A stretch of 64,000 nt of DNA from contig NC_080052.1 in the NCBI RefSeq assembly GCF_026212465.1, forward strand, positions 31,170,326 to 31,234,325, read 5' to 3'. Position numbers and translations under genes: made by a program. Source of the stretch: Amaranthus tricolor. Lineage: Eukaryota > Streptophyta > Magnoliopsida > Caryophyllales > Amaranthaceae. The notes under the pieces were generated by a model that was given only the letters and a program-made list of their open reading frames with translations, did no database searches and was not told the DNA's origin. The first letter of the stretch is position 1, and each line of letters starts with the position of its first letter. Of this stretch, positions 46,121 to 57,599 are shown one piece after another.

Positions 46121-47122
46121 ATGGGAAGCTTTATTTTAAATTCTGCGAAGCGTAGGGAAGAGCCGAATAATGGTGGTGAACCTACAAAGAGATTTGAATT
46201 CGAGCAGCGTATTCGAAAGAAATGATTGGGAAGTTGTGGAAATGGTAGGAAGCAACATGAGCTATGATTCTTTGGAAATATTTGGTCATATGATCAATGG
46301 TGAAAAGCTCAAGAGATTAGCCATGGATCTTTGTAAGTCACGCTTATGGGTTAATAATGTAGGCGTTTGTTTCACCAGATTGGGAATAAGCTAGTATATA
46401 ATATTTCATATCAAATGGTGTTTCATCAATCTAAGGAGCTGTTTGATTGGGAGCGATTTGGAGTGAAGAAATCAGGCATGGAGGGATTGAAAAGTGATGA
46501 ATTAAAAGCATATAAGGAGAAACTTAAAGTTAAAGATGAGGAAATCAAGAAATTATATGAGAAGATTGTAGAGAACGATGAAGAAATTGGAAGGTTGAAA
46601 GGGGAGTTATTAGTATCTCGTCCTAGTGATGATCATCGGGAAGGTGGGACTAATTTGTAGGGGTCAAAATGGGGAGATCGGAAAAAAGGGTTAGATTAAG
46701 GGAATATTGATAAGGAGGGTAGAAATATTGAAAATAATGATTTGGGTGGTCGGAATACGAGATACGATTGGGGTGGTCGGAATACGAGATACAATTGGGG
46801 TGGTCGGAATACGAGATACGATTGGGGTGGTCGGAATACGAGATGCGATTGGGGTGGTCGGAATACAAGAAATCATAATCAGCAAGAAAGAGACGATTGG
46901 GGTGGTAGAAATATAAGTAATTATCATCGAGAAAGATTCAATTGGGGTAATCGAAATACAAGAAATCATAATGAGGAAAAAAGAGACGATTGGGGTGGTC
47001 GGAATATAAGGGATCATCACCGAGAAAGACTCAATCGGAGTGGTAGAAAATCAACAATGAAGCTAGAAAAGTACAATTGTGGAATTCAAAATAAAAGTGC
47101 AAAGTTAAACTACAATTAGAAC
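46121..47122 (+). pseudogene. N-module gene with WGGRN tandem repeats, broken
   Basis: The ATG at 46121 (MGSFILN) leads within about 25 nt into the wrong frame. The N-module frame then reads LRSVGKSRIMVVNLQRD, DWEVVEMVGSNMSYDSLEIF, KLKRLAMDLCKSRLWVN and stops with TAG at 46392. After a second frame change it resumes (SKELFDWERFGVKK) and enters a charged coil (KVKDEEIKKLYEKI). TAG at 46658 and TAA at 46697 interrupt the same frame, which then opens into repeats of DWGGRNTRY, five near-perfect 27-bp units (about 46740-46868) and looser ones with HHRER or HNEEKRD spacers to 47119. No C-module or MATH domain follows. It is clearly a relic of the N-module family, but the WGGRN tail is unlike its paralogues. 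I cannot tell whether the repeats were once translated. Confidence 0.72.
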
Positions 47123-47502
47123 AGACGAAAGTAGAAATTAAATTTAAATTTTAATCAGTTATTTGTTAAGCTTGTAACAAATTTGAGTCATTTTATTTTG
47201 AAATTGGCCCTTATTGAAATAGTAATTATTGGTCTAAAAACCATTTAAATATAAGCGAGGAAAAGTAAAACGGGTGGAACATAGCTAGGGGCAATGCGAT
47301 TCCAACAAACTTTTTGTTGTAGAATTGATTGTGTAAGGTGTGAAACCAATAAAAATATGTATGAATTATCAACTACCCTATCAGTTTTTTTGAATTTTGC
47401 TTCATCACTCATAAAAAATGTGTGAATTATCAAATTTAAGGGATAAGGAATTGTAAAATAGTAGTCATCTTTCATTTTCCTTGTCATGTGTATATTTTGT
47501 AA

Positions 47503-47884
<382 letters not shown>

Positions 47885-47942
<58 letters not shown>
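47885..47942. repeat. (TA)n microsatellite, right of the MITE
   Basis: About 28 TA units. Confidence 0.95.
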
Positions 47943-47944
<2 letters not shown>

Positions 47945-49281
47945 ACAAAATATAACACTATTTAAGAGAATTAGGTAGACCAAGTTGCCAATTTGTCAAA
48001 AAAAAAAAGTTCTCCATAATAATGCCAATACACCGAAAATGGCTTTCTAGGAAGGGCAGGAGCCGTTTGTATTAAGAAAAAAAAAACTAAATGGCATATA
48101 TCAAGTCTTTTATTTTCAGTATAATAAATTAATTAGAATCATAGATGATTTGGTGGAGGTAGATTAATGTTTTTTAATTAGAGTTTACCAAATGTTATTA
48201 ATGAAATCAAACATATTATAGGAGTAATAATGATGATGAACATATATTAATACAATAATTAGGAGCCCAACTCTACAATTCTACGTCAATTATGTGAACC
48301 GTTAATAGTCAATATTTAAAGTCATATTTATATATTTGATATTGAAATTGGTAATTACATATATTTCAACCACTACAACACGAGATCATATGCAGTTACG
48401 TGCTGTTTATTTTATTTAAAAAATTATTCTGACTTCTAATTTAAATTTAGTCATTAAAATAAAAAAAAATGTTTGTAAATAACAAATTACTTTAAATTTT
48501 TGAAATTTTGGTACAACTTAATTATTTCTACGTACACAACAATAATTACTAACTTATTATTAAGTACATAAAATTTTGTATTGGCTTTAAATAGAATTTA
48601 CCATTGAAATTTGTAAAAAAAAAACCTAGAAATTAAGAACCTCACTGACCCCAAAGAAAAATATTGCGAATACAATCTTATTAAAGCCATTCCAATTCCA
48701 TATAGAAGTTCTGCAATACTTAGATCCAATGTTGCTTTTCTTGCTGTTTACTTATTTTGGTCTCTTATTAAAGCCATTCCAATTACTAACTAAGTCTCAT
48801 CTTCAAATCTCACAAGTCTCATTCTCGTCTCTCAAACACCCCTAACATGTAGAATCAAGTTGTCACTTGACCAAATAAGTCTATATTTAATTTCTCCAAA
48901 ATATTCCATAACAATGCCAATACATCAAACACAAAGGATGATTTTCTAGGAAGGGTAGGGGCCTTTACATTAAAAAAATAAAAAAAATAAAAAAAAATAA
49001 AAAAACTCAATGGCGTTAAGTCTTTTTTAAAGTTAGCTTATAACTGAAGATAAGTCATTAAAAAAATCCATCGTTAGAGGAAGTAGTTTATTGTTTATTA
49101 TAATAGAGTTGACTAAATGTTATAATAAAGAAATTTAATAATAATAATAACAATAATAATAATAATAATTATTATTATTATTAATAAAAAAGTCCATCAT
49201 GGCAAAGAAGCTTGTACAGATGTAATTGGAGGTTCGCCTTTTGTTGGCACAACAGTCTTCTCATGAGTTCCTCATATATCC

Positions 49282-49503
49282 TTAGCTAATGTTGCAAAAA
49301 GAAAGAAGAAGAAATACACTGTTAAGTGTAAGGAAAATAGTTACAAATACATTTCCTTTGCTTTCTTCACTTTTAAAGAGTTAAGTGAAGATGTTTTAGA
49401 TCTGTTATCAAGGATTGCATCGGTTACTTTGAACAATTCTAGTAGCACTAAGTTTAGGGCATATATTTTCCACAGGCTAGCTTTTTGTATTAAAAAAGTG
49501 TAA
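49282..49503 (+). pseudogene. Retroelement-like ORF end
   Basis: The frame reads KKKKYTVKCKENSYKYISFA, FTFKELSEDVLDLLSRI, RAYIFHRLAFCIKKV then TAA. The pattern (..C...GYGF..FAF.T.GEL..D...LL.RI...FHRL...I.KG) resembles the C-terminal part of ORFs seen in plant retroelement-derived sequences. The family assignment is tentative. Confidence 0.3.
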
Positions 49504-49564
49504 GCATGTAGTTTGTTGCTCGACTCCCCAGTAACTTCTCGTAAAGTTTCTTTCTATAAAAGGA

Positions 49565-49566
<2 letters not shown>

Positions 49567-49622
<56 letters not shown>
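49567..49622. repeat. (AAT)n microsatellite
   Basis: About 18 AAT units, 154 bp before the start of the poly-Ser gene. A related AAT/ATT run lies at 49137-49185. Confidence 0.9.
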
Positions 49623-49623
<1 letters not shown>

Positions 49624-49775
49624 GTGACTAACTCCACATCAATCATGTAAAGTATTAATAGTCAACATTTAACATCCTATTTATGTATCAAAAAAACAAT
49701 CAAGTAGGCCAATTCCAATACGCCTTACATTTGCTTCAAATATCATTTCATTTCAATAATAAAACTAAATTTGCA

Positions 49776-50251
49776 ATGGGAATATACAACTTAAGCTCCG
49801 AAGATTTATTCCTGCGAAATGCAGGAAAGAGCCAAGTTATGGTGGTGAAGTTAACAAAAGATGTTCATTCCGCCATTGTCGAAACCAAGGATTGGAAAGT
49901 TGAAGAAACAATAGGAAGCAACTTGACCTATGATACCTTACAAATCTCTGGTCATAAGATTACAGGCCAAGATCTTAAGAAATTAGCAACTAATCTTTGC
50001 GAATCTCGTTTATGGGTTAATAAGGATGGAATTAGTTTCTCAAGACTAAGTGTAACTAGCTTATCTTTTCTAGTTATATTGTTTTATCAAACTAAACATT
50101 CGTTTGACTGGTCTCAATTTAAGGTTAAGAATAATGATGGTCAAAATAATCCTGATGAAAAGATCAAGGAACTGATGGATGATGTCAAGAACAAAACAGC
50201 TGAAATTGCGAGGTTGAATAAGTTAATTTCATCATCATCATCATCATCAAT

Positions 50252-50292
<41 letters not shown>

Positions 50293-50673
50293 TAATACCA
50301 TCCTCATCATCATCATTGAAACCATCATCATCATCAATATCATCATCATCATCATCATTGATACCATCCTCATCATCATCATCATCATCATTGAAACCAT
50401 CATCATCATCATCATCATCATCATCGAAACCATCATCATCATCATCATTGAAACCACCATCATCATCATCATCATCATTGAAACCATCATCATCATCATC
50501 ATCATTGAAACCACCATCATCATCATCATCATCATTGAAACCATCATCATCATCAATATCATCATCATCATCATTGATACCATCCTCATCATCATCATCA
50601 TCCTCATCATCATCATCATTTAAACCATCATCATCATCATCATCATTGAAACCATCATCATCATCATTGAAAC

Positions 50674-50709
<36 letters not shown>

Positions 50710-50715
50710 TGAAAC

Positions 50716-50747
<32 letters not shown>

Positions 50748-51164
50748 GATACTTGGTATACTCAAATTATAAACAGATGCATCCGTCCTGTTTTGACAAT
50801 CAGATTTAATGCGTTAAATTATTGGAGTAATTCATGGAATAATCCACCTGATTTAAGTAGTATGCCGGCATATAGACCAGTAGATGAAATTGTGATAAAT
50901 AGATATCCAAGTGGTATAAATGTTTATGTAAACAATGGTTCATTCCAAAAGGATAATTGGTCGTTCATCAAGATTAAAGATGAGAAACAAGGCTTTGAAT
51001 CGTTGTTTGCGTTCTACAGAGGTGTGTATGATAGCATTACAACATATGGAAACCATCAGGTCAAAATTCCATACAGCAGAACAGCAACACTACGAGCCAA
51101 TGTTCAGTTCCTTGCTGTAACTTTGCGTGGTCATGGTCCTGCTTTTGGGTTTTGTTATCACTGA
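49776..51164 (+). CDS. N-module / poly-Ser / C-module protein, 462 aa
   Basis: This is a single uninterrupted exon. The ATG at 49776 is chosen because it aligns with the starts of both related pseudogenes (MGI-NL-SE-LFLR); the frame is open 31 codons further upstream without support. Residues 1-110 are the N-module (SQVMVVKLTKDVHSAIVE, KDWKVEETIG, GQDLKKLATNLCESRLWVN). About 92-105 is hydrophobic (SLSFLVILFY). About 125-149 is a short coil (KIKELMDDVKNKTAEIARL). About 150-324 is nearly pure serine broken by LKP and LIP, coded by TCA repeats. 325-462 is the C-module (RPVLTIRFN, AYRPVDEIVINRYPSGINVY, GSFQKDNWSFIKIKD, FLAVTLRGHGPAFGF). I do not recognise the family; no signal peptide is seen. 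It is the only intact copy of this arrangement in the window. Confidence 0.75.
50226..50750 (+). repeat. (TCA)n coding microsatellite
   Basis: About 525 bp of TCA triplets with interspersed 'ttgaaacca' (Leu-Lys-Pro) and 'ttgatacca' (Leu-Ile-Pro) units, read in the serine frame. Higher-order units of about 35-50 bp are visible. The opposite strand is open and reads as methionine runs, which is a shadow of this repeat. Confidence 0.9.
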
Positions 51165-51645
51165 TTTGTTTCTCTATGACCAATATTAAGGGGTATTCGG
51201 TAAATTGTTTGTTTAGTTGTTTATGCTTTTGGCTTGTTGGTTTGTCTGAAAGTCGAAAAAAAGTGTTCGATATTAATGACTTGATTTATTGGTTTTGTGT
51301 TTCTTGGTCAATATTTTCTCTAATAAACCGCTTAATCATGGTTCTGTAAAAGACCGATGAAAGATGTATTTTGATTGGCCGATCGATTTGTTGGCAAATT
51401 ATCAACATTTAGTTAGTTCCTCAGTTTGTTTTTATTAGATTTATCTCAATTAAAGACGACAAAGTCTTTCTTTTGGGGTAAAATTGACCATATTCCTCTA
51501 GTCTTCCCTTTAAAGAGAGTAGGGGTATGGATTGTCTGTCACCTTTCCTCACCCAAACCCTGTTTTTGAGCAGAATAGTGGATTGATAATGATGATGAAA
51601 GACGACAAAGTCTATTTTTAATAAATGGAGAAACTGAACACAAGA
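51165..51645. other. 3' flank of the poly-Ser gene
   Basis: This is presumed 3' UTR and spacer. No gene is seen. Confidence 0.4.
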
Positions 51646-51650
51646 CTTAC

Positions 51651-52085
51651 GAAGCTCAGAAGACTTTCTCCTTTTTCTTCATCCCAAAAGCTACCAATCA
51701 GTTGGCCATTTATGATTTCCAGGACTATAACCAAAGCTGAATGCATAAGATTTGACAGAAAAATGCCCATGTTGCACATATTCAGGAGGCATATATTGTA
51801 AAAATTGTAAGTGTAAGAGATAAAATTAGTATCCAATGAAACAATACAAATCCCCAAACATTTTCTGGTACTGAAAATGTTATGATGATTTTAGCTTGTG
51901 GTAAGCTATGATGTTAGAAAACTTACAGGGTACCAAGAACTATGTTACTATCTCCTCGAGTTTGATCTGCTTGAATAAGACTAGCCCTGCTGATATTCAA
52001 AATCTTAGAATTCATTTCATTATTAAGAATATGTTGTTGCTGGGTTTCAAATCTCGATGTATCACCCTTAGTTGAGAATCTTGGA
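51651..52085 (-). pseudogene. Cysteine-rich receptor-like kinase (CRK) exon fragments
   Basis: On the minus strand the first piece (about 52085-51925) reads LRVIHRDLKPSNNIFL and, after a one-base slip, NEMNSKILNISRASLIQADQ, where working kinases have the DFG motif instead of NIS. The second piece (about 51799-51651) reads YMPPEYVQHGHFSVKSYAFS and, after another slip, VLEIINGQLIGSFWDEEKGE. These match subdomains VI-IX of DUF26/CRK receptor kinases (HRDLKPSN.LL...M, GYMAPEY..HG.FSVKSDVFSFGV, EII.G). With frameshifts, a lost DFG and no N-terminal parts, it is dead. Confidence 0.75.
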
Positions 52086-53069
52086 GAGCATCTATAAATA
52101 TAAAGAGAACACTGTTCTATAACAAGCTTGTTTTAATGGTTCGTTCAGCTTCCTAAATGAGATCTTTTTCCAACTGAACACTTGTTATATTGCTCATTTG
52201 ATGCCAAAGTAGCAAATTTTACCATTTTATTTCCTAAAATAACATCTAAAGCATTCGTATCCCCATTTTATTTGAGTAGTTAGTTTTATCTATTAGACAT
52301 ATGAAGTATGAACACATTGGTAATGTAAGAAATAAAACGAGAATTTAAAATAATTTGATATAAAAAATGATACGAAAGACTTTACCTTCCAACCACCAGG
52401 AATCAGGTTTCCTTCCATAATAGGTCGCAGAATAATAACACTCAACAAGCCTCCTAGGCAAAGTAATGAAGGTAGTAAGTTTCAACCTTTGTAAGACACC
52501 GCCTAAGAAAATAACAGATAACAAAAGTTCTACTAAAGAAACCAATAGAAATTCCAGAAATTGTAAATGAATTGACCAAGATAAGAATTCTCCTTCTATG
52601 AGCACCAATTTGACTCAGCCTCTATAGTCCAACAAGTATAACGCAAATCCAATGAATTCCATTATGCACAAATAAATTTGATCCTCGACATACTGGTCAA
52701 CCAGTTTACACATTAAGAAAAACAAACCAGATGGTATCTAGTAAGCTCCCTATTAATTACAAGAAACCAAAGGTTAGTTATTAGTATTATTGGAACCAAT
52801 CTCTTGGAGTTAGACCAACCAGCCAACAAGGATTATCACCTATACTGTCAGTCACGTCCTGTCATTTAAGCATCTAGAAACTACTCAAATTGAAAGGGAA
52901 AAACCATAATACTGGTCATAACTCATAAGAACAGAAGGCATAGGAGAACAACATTCCCAGAGTATATGTTCCATTACTACACAGAAGGAGAAATGTAGAT
53001 GAGAAAAAAATGCAGCCATAGCCAATGGGCATGAAAAACATAATTTAATAAATGTATGTAAGAACTAAC

Positions 53070-53326
53070 CATATTTTTCACATTCCTCCCTCACATCTTC
53101 AAAGACTTCCTCGTATTCACCATCATCTCTCAAGTTCATCAACAATTGCCACCTTTAAAATGGCAAAAGAAAAGAAAAGAAATAGAGATGAAGTGCATGT
53201 TTAAAAATACGAAACAGAATGACGTTAAAAGAAACAAAGTACTTGATTCAAGCAAAGAATTTTAGTTGGACTATCTGTAGTTTCCATAGTTGGTAAGGTG
53301 AAAACACCAGCAATTAAAGCCATTTT
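53070..53326 (-). pseudogene. U2AF65 large-subunit fragment, two exons
   Basis: The exon at 53326-53243 reads KMALIAGVFTLPTMETTDSP, TKILCLNQ; the exon at 53152-53070 reads VAIVDEL, then after one extra base RDDGEYEEVFEDVREECEKY, ending at a GTTAGT donor. This corresponds to the start of the C-terminal UHM/RRM of plant U2AF65 (PTK-V-CLTQVV--DELRDD-EY-DI-EDM-QE-GK-G). U2AF65 binds the polypyrimidine tract at 3' splice sites. No other U2AF65 exon could be confirmed nearby; downstream open text at 52384-52608 is not recognisable. The frameshift marks it as a pseudogene fragment. Confidence 0.65.
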
Positions 53327-53786
53327 CTGTTTAAAAAATACCGAGAGATTACAAAAAGCTCATTGACATAATACGGTTTCAAAGCTTCTGCACCATGTTT
53401 CTTACACATTCAAGACCATATACTTGGGAGTAGTAGTCATCAACAATAGCATGTGCAAGCAAACAAGTGGCCATGTCATATCAGGTCAGCAGCCATGATG
53501 GTTCAGCAGCAACGCTCAGTTGCAGGTTGTTGATGTTTATCACGTATTCAACGTTAGAACAGCATATGTGTACTCTTCCTTACAAAGATGCAACACTCAG
53601 AACTTGTGTATGTTTGATACAGCTACACCATGTTTGATATACAGCATCTGTGTAAATCAATTCATCAAAGTTCAGCATAGGCAAATCAGAACACAAACCA
53701 TTTAGAGCATCAATATGGGATCAGCACAGTAGGCTCTCATCAAGCAGCTAAGGCTTCGTGCATATGGGCAAGAAGGTGAACTAAAT

Positions 53787-54191
53787 ATGCATGACTCAAA
53801 CATAGAGATGCAGCCAGTACTTCGGCAAGGAAGGAACAATCTTAATCAGGACAATCTAAGCCCCTTTGAACCAATTTGTGATGACTCAATTGAGAAATCA
53901 GAAGACCACCATGAGGAAAGTATGGAAGCAGAAAAGAAAGTAGCAAAGGAGGCAAAAACAGAACACAGAAGCACAGCAAACAGTCAGAGCTGCCAGCCTC
54001 TAAAAACTGCTGACCAGCCTACCTTGCAAGGGTTGTTCAGAGCTAACCCACGTACCTTGGAAGACATGGAAGGTAGAAATGGAATCTCTATACACAGACC
54101 TTTCCATCAAGACCCTAAGTGCCTCCTAACAGTCACAAGAAGACCCCAAGAAGGGGAGCTGAAGGTCACACAGTCGCCAGTTGTGCACTGA
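53787..54191 (+). CDS. Uncharacterised ORF, 134 aa
   Basis: A continuous hydrophilic frame (MHDSNIEMQPVLRQG, EESMEAEKKVAKEAKTEH) ends 16 bp before the copia-like LTR. It has no membrane segment and no recognised domain. It may be a relic of a retroelement ORF or an exon of a lost gene; its coding status is doubtful. Confidence 0.25.
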   Translation: MHDSNIEMQPVLRQGRNNLNQDNLSPFEPICDDSIEKSEDHHEESMEAEKKVAKEAKTEHRSTANSQSCQPLKTADQPTLQGLFRANPRTLEDMEGRNGISIHRPFHQDPKCLLTVTRRPQEGELKVTQSPVVH

Positions 54192-54206
54192 CAGTATTGA
54201 GTAGTG

Positions 54207-54580
54207 TTAGGCTGATTAATTTGCTTCTTTTAATGTGCACATGTTTTGCACATGTTACCTTTTACCCGTTATAATTAGTTGGCTAGATTTCTATGTGTCT
54301 TAGTGTTATTTCCTCTATGCCATAAGTCTATAAATAGGCTACGCATTGTACAAAGGCAGATTTCAGTTTTAATATACATTCTTCATTTACAGTTTCTAAG
54401 TGTTGAAATTCTCTCTTCTATTTCCTTGTGTGTGAGTGTGTGTGTTTGTTCATCAGCCATTGCAAGAAAGTGTGGAACACTTTCTGATTTTCTAGATTGT
54501 GGAACAATCTAGGGTGTAACACTTCACAATCCTTGAGTGAAACTCAGAGGGAAGATTGTGGAGTCATCCCAAGTGGTGAG
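54207..54580 (+). mobile_element. Copia-type 5' LTR-like region
   Basis: This starts TGTTAGGCTGATTAATTTGC, has 'agtctataaataggct' as a TATA region near 54325, and a leader leading into the gag ORF at 54691. The 3' boundary and PBS are not clear. It does not match the sequence after the pol remains at 58.6 kb. Confidence 0.5.
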
Positions 54581-54690
54581 TGAAATCAGATTATTTTTTG
54601 GTTCTTGGCCACTGTTTTTTTTTTCCTTCTTCACCATACATCCTGTTTTTTTCTTTCTTTTTTTCTTCTTCTTCCAAACGTTTTTTTTTT

Positions 54691-56780
54691 ATGAACATGG
54701 AACAACCCAGGGAAACTTCGAATCATACCGATCCTACCCAAAACCCTGGAAGCGTTTATTTCTTACACCCATCTGATTCCGCTAGTATTAAGTTGGTATC
54801 AACTGTTTTTGATGGTTCTTCTTATAGTGATTGGAAGCGTTCTACGACTATTAGTTTAGATGCCAAGAACAAGTTGTATTTTGTTGACGGTTCTTTGCCC
54901 AAGCCAGTTGACAGTTCTTCCGATGAAAAGGCATGGAAGAGATGTAACAACATGGTCATTGGTTGGCTAATAGCTTCTTTAGAGAGATCCATTGCTAAAA
55001 CCACCATGTATTTTCCAACAGCGCATGAAATTTGGGATGATCTTGAGGGACGTTTTGGTAGTCCATCTTCTTCACAGAAGTATAGACTACAAGAAAGATT
55101 GCTTTATACTTCTCAAGAACCGGGTATGTCAGTTTCTGAGTATTTCACAAAGGTGAAATCCCTTTGGGATGAAATGGATGATCTAAGACCTTTACCAATA
55201 TGTCATTGCCATCCCACCACTAATTTCACCAAGATTCAACAAGACTTGAGAATCATGACTTTCTTGATGAGACTTGACCCACAATATTAGCCAAGTCAGG
55301 TCAAATCTTCTCATGTCTAAAGCTCTACCAAATGTGACAGATTTATAGGATGCTTCTTCAAGAATAGAGTCATAAATATTTGAGTAAAAATAATGTTGTT
55401 CAAGAAACCATGGCTTTCCATGTAGATAAGAAGAAAATCTTATGAAAGAAACAACAATAAGAGCTATGGGAGTGGAGGAAGTAAGAAACCAAGTTACTAC
55501 TGTGAGCATTGCAAGCTAAATGGTCATACAATGGAAAGGTGTTTTAAACTACATGGATATCCAAATAAAAACAAAGGCACATATCCAAAGAAGTTTGCTG
55601 CTGCTACAACACATACTGATGACAATATTAATGGTAAAGATTTTGGCTTAAGTTCAGAACAATTTACCAATTTGCTATCTTACATTGGAAAACAGACCCA
55701 CAAGCAGCCATTACATATTGATGATACAAATGATGATGAGTACCCAGCCAATGCACATGTAGCAGGTAAAACCTTCTTTCTTTCTGGTTTCAATGGTACA
55801 CAATGGATAGTGGACAGTGGTGCCACCGACCATATGTGTGGAGATCTCACTTGTTTTTTTAATCTCAAAAATGTTTCTAACAATAAACAAGAAATTATCA
55901 AACCTGATGGCTCTAAGCATAAAGTCACTAAAATGTGTGATATACAGTTAAATCAAGATCTTATTCTAAAAAATTTTTATATGTTCCTATATTTCATTTC
56001 AATTTAATATCTGTCCACAAGCTATGCCTAGACAAAAATATTACTGTTTTATTCTCTCCCGATAAGTGTTTTCTTCAGGACAATTTAATGAACAGGTGTT
56101 TGCCCCTTGGTAAAGAAATGCAAGGTTTATATTACACAACATTTCATAACACTCCTTCCAAGCATTGCAACAGTTCTATTCCACATACTCTTGCAAGAGT
56201 TACCACCACCAAGGACACGTTAGAGATGGCAAAGTTGTGGCATATTAGACTAGGGCATGCTCCCTTTAAAAGGCTAAAGATTCTTTTTCCAAATTTAGAT
56301 CTCACCATTATCAAAAATAGTTTCTTTGTACTATTTGTCCTCCCTCTAGACAATCAAGATTACCTTTCTCCACTAGTTCTACTACAATAAGTTCAGCTTT
56401 TGATCTTTTACATGTTGATATATGGGGCCCGTATTCTCATAAAACTTACAATGGATGTACCTTCTATTTAACTGTTGTAGATGATTTTACACGCATGACT
56501 TGGGTTTTCTTGAAGAAAAATAAAAACGATTCTGTTGATCTATTGCGTAATTTGTTTTCTTTAATTTCAACTCAGTTTCATACATGTTAAATATGTCCAG
56601 AGTGATAATGCAAAGGAGTTATGTGAGAGGCGTATGTTAGCTTTATACAATACCCTAGGTATTTTACATCAAAAGAGTTGTGTTCATTCCCCTCAACAAA
56701 ATGGTATTGTTGAGAGGAAACCTAAACATTTGTTAGAAACTGCTAGGTCTTAGTTTTTCTCAGTCTAACCTCCCTCACTC
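54691..56780 (+). pseudogene. Ty1-copia gag-protease-integrase remains
   Basis: gag opens at the ATG 54691 (MNMEQPRETSNHTDPT; FDGSSYSDWKRS; EIWDDLEGRFGSPSSSQKY; SVSEYFTKVKSLWDEMD) and stops at 55290. After frameshifts come a zinc knuckle (CEHCKLNGHTMERC, about 55502-55543), the protease (WIVDSGATDHMCGD, about 55806), a GAG-pre-integrase box (LWHIRLGHAPFKRLK, about 56236), and the integrase core ([57 protein letters not shown]). Several stops and frame changes make it non-functional. Confidence 0.85.
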
Positions 56781-57039
56781 TTTTTGGGATGAGTGTATCC
56801 TTTGTGTCACTTACATTATCAATAGGCTTCCTTTGTCCAGCATAGAGGACATTTCACCTTCACACAATACCAATTCCAATCAAGCTTCAGAGTTCAGAAC
56901 AATGCTTTAGTTGTGATAAAAGTTGCTTTATTGACACTACTTTACATCCTACTCCAACACGAATTACTATTGATGTACAGCCCCTACCATCTGATCCTTT
57001 ACCTCCTGCTGACACTACTATCAACACAGCCCCTACTAC

Positions 57040-57320
57040 CTACTATCCTTCACCTAGTATGGAAAGTCATTCACAAAGTAGTCCTCTTGCTCCTTCTTTT
57101 CTACCTGCACACGTTACCCCAACACATATCTTGGATTCTTCTACACATTTCATGGACTCCTCTACACATGGTGACCCTACTATATTCCGTAGTAATGCAC
57201 ATGACACAGCTACAGTCCTACCCACACCAAATGATACCACTCTTAGGTGTTCTAGCAGACTACACAAGACTCCTTCCCATCTTTCTCAATATTATTGTAA
57301 TACTACATGGTGTAATTTAG
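57040..57320 (+). pseudogene. Copia integrase C-terminal tail
   Basis: The frame holds TTLRCSSRLHKTPSHLSQYY, the usual '.RRS.R..K.P.YL.DY.C' tail that joins copia integrase to reverse transcriptase. It is followed directly by the Stowaway MITE. A second such tail (TLRRTNRTHKPPAYLQQYI) lies near 58040-58100. Confidence 0.65.
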
Positions 57321-57322
57321 TA

Positions 57323-57582
57323 CTCCCTCCGAACCAATTTAATTGTCTCATTTGCTTGGGCACGGTTATTAAGGATAGTGTGGGGTCCATTAAAATGGGT
57401 AAATAGTGAAGGGTAAGTAATGAAGGGTAGTTGGGTAAGTAAGGTATATGGGGGTATATTCGTAACTACGTGTGTGAATTAAGGATATTTAGGTAAAAAA
57501 AGATTGACAAAAATAGAAATGTGACAACTAAAATGACTTTGCCAAATAAGGAAATGAGACAACTAAAATGGTTCGGAGGGAG
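57323..57582. mobile_element. Stowaway MITE inside the copia relic
   Basis: The perfect ends CTCCCTCCGAACCA and TGGTTCGGAGGGAG are flanked by TA (57321-57322, 57583-57584). Length is 260 bp. It separates the integrase tail from the reverse transcriptase start. Confidence 0.9.
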
Positions 57583-57599
57583 TATCTTTTTCTAGTCTT

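Larger units (their letters stand above)
47995..49690. repeat. Diverged duplication of the 5' flank of the poly-Ser gene
   Basis: Matching landmarks occur in the same order twice. 'ttctaggaagggcaggagcc' is at about 48040 and again, varied, at 48943. 'gagtttaccaaatgttatt' at about 48181 recurs at 49106. 'gttaatagtcaatatttaa' at 48301 recurs at 49651. The second set leads into the intact gene at 49776; the first leads into no gene. Confidence 0.5.

Noticed and set aside
46650..47020. Minus-strand frames of PTTPIVSRI / SDHPNRISY repeats
   Set aside because: Antisense of the 27-bp repeats; the plus-strand frame continues the N-module relic, so that strand is preferred.
50185..50619. Minus-strand open frame of methionine runs
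   Set aside because: It is the antisense shadow of the coding TCA repeat; the plus-strand gene explains it.
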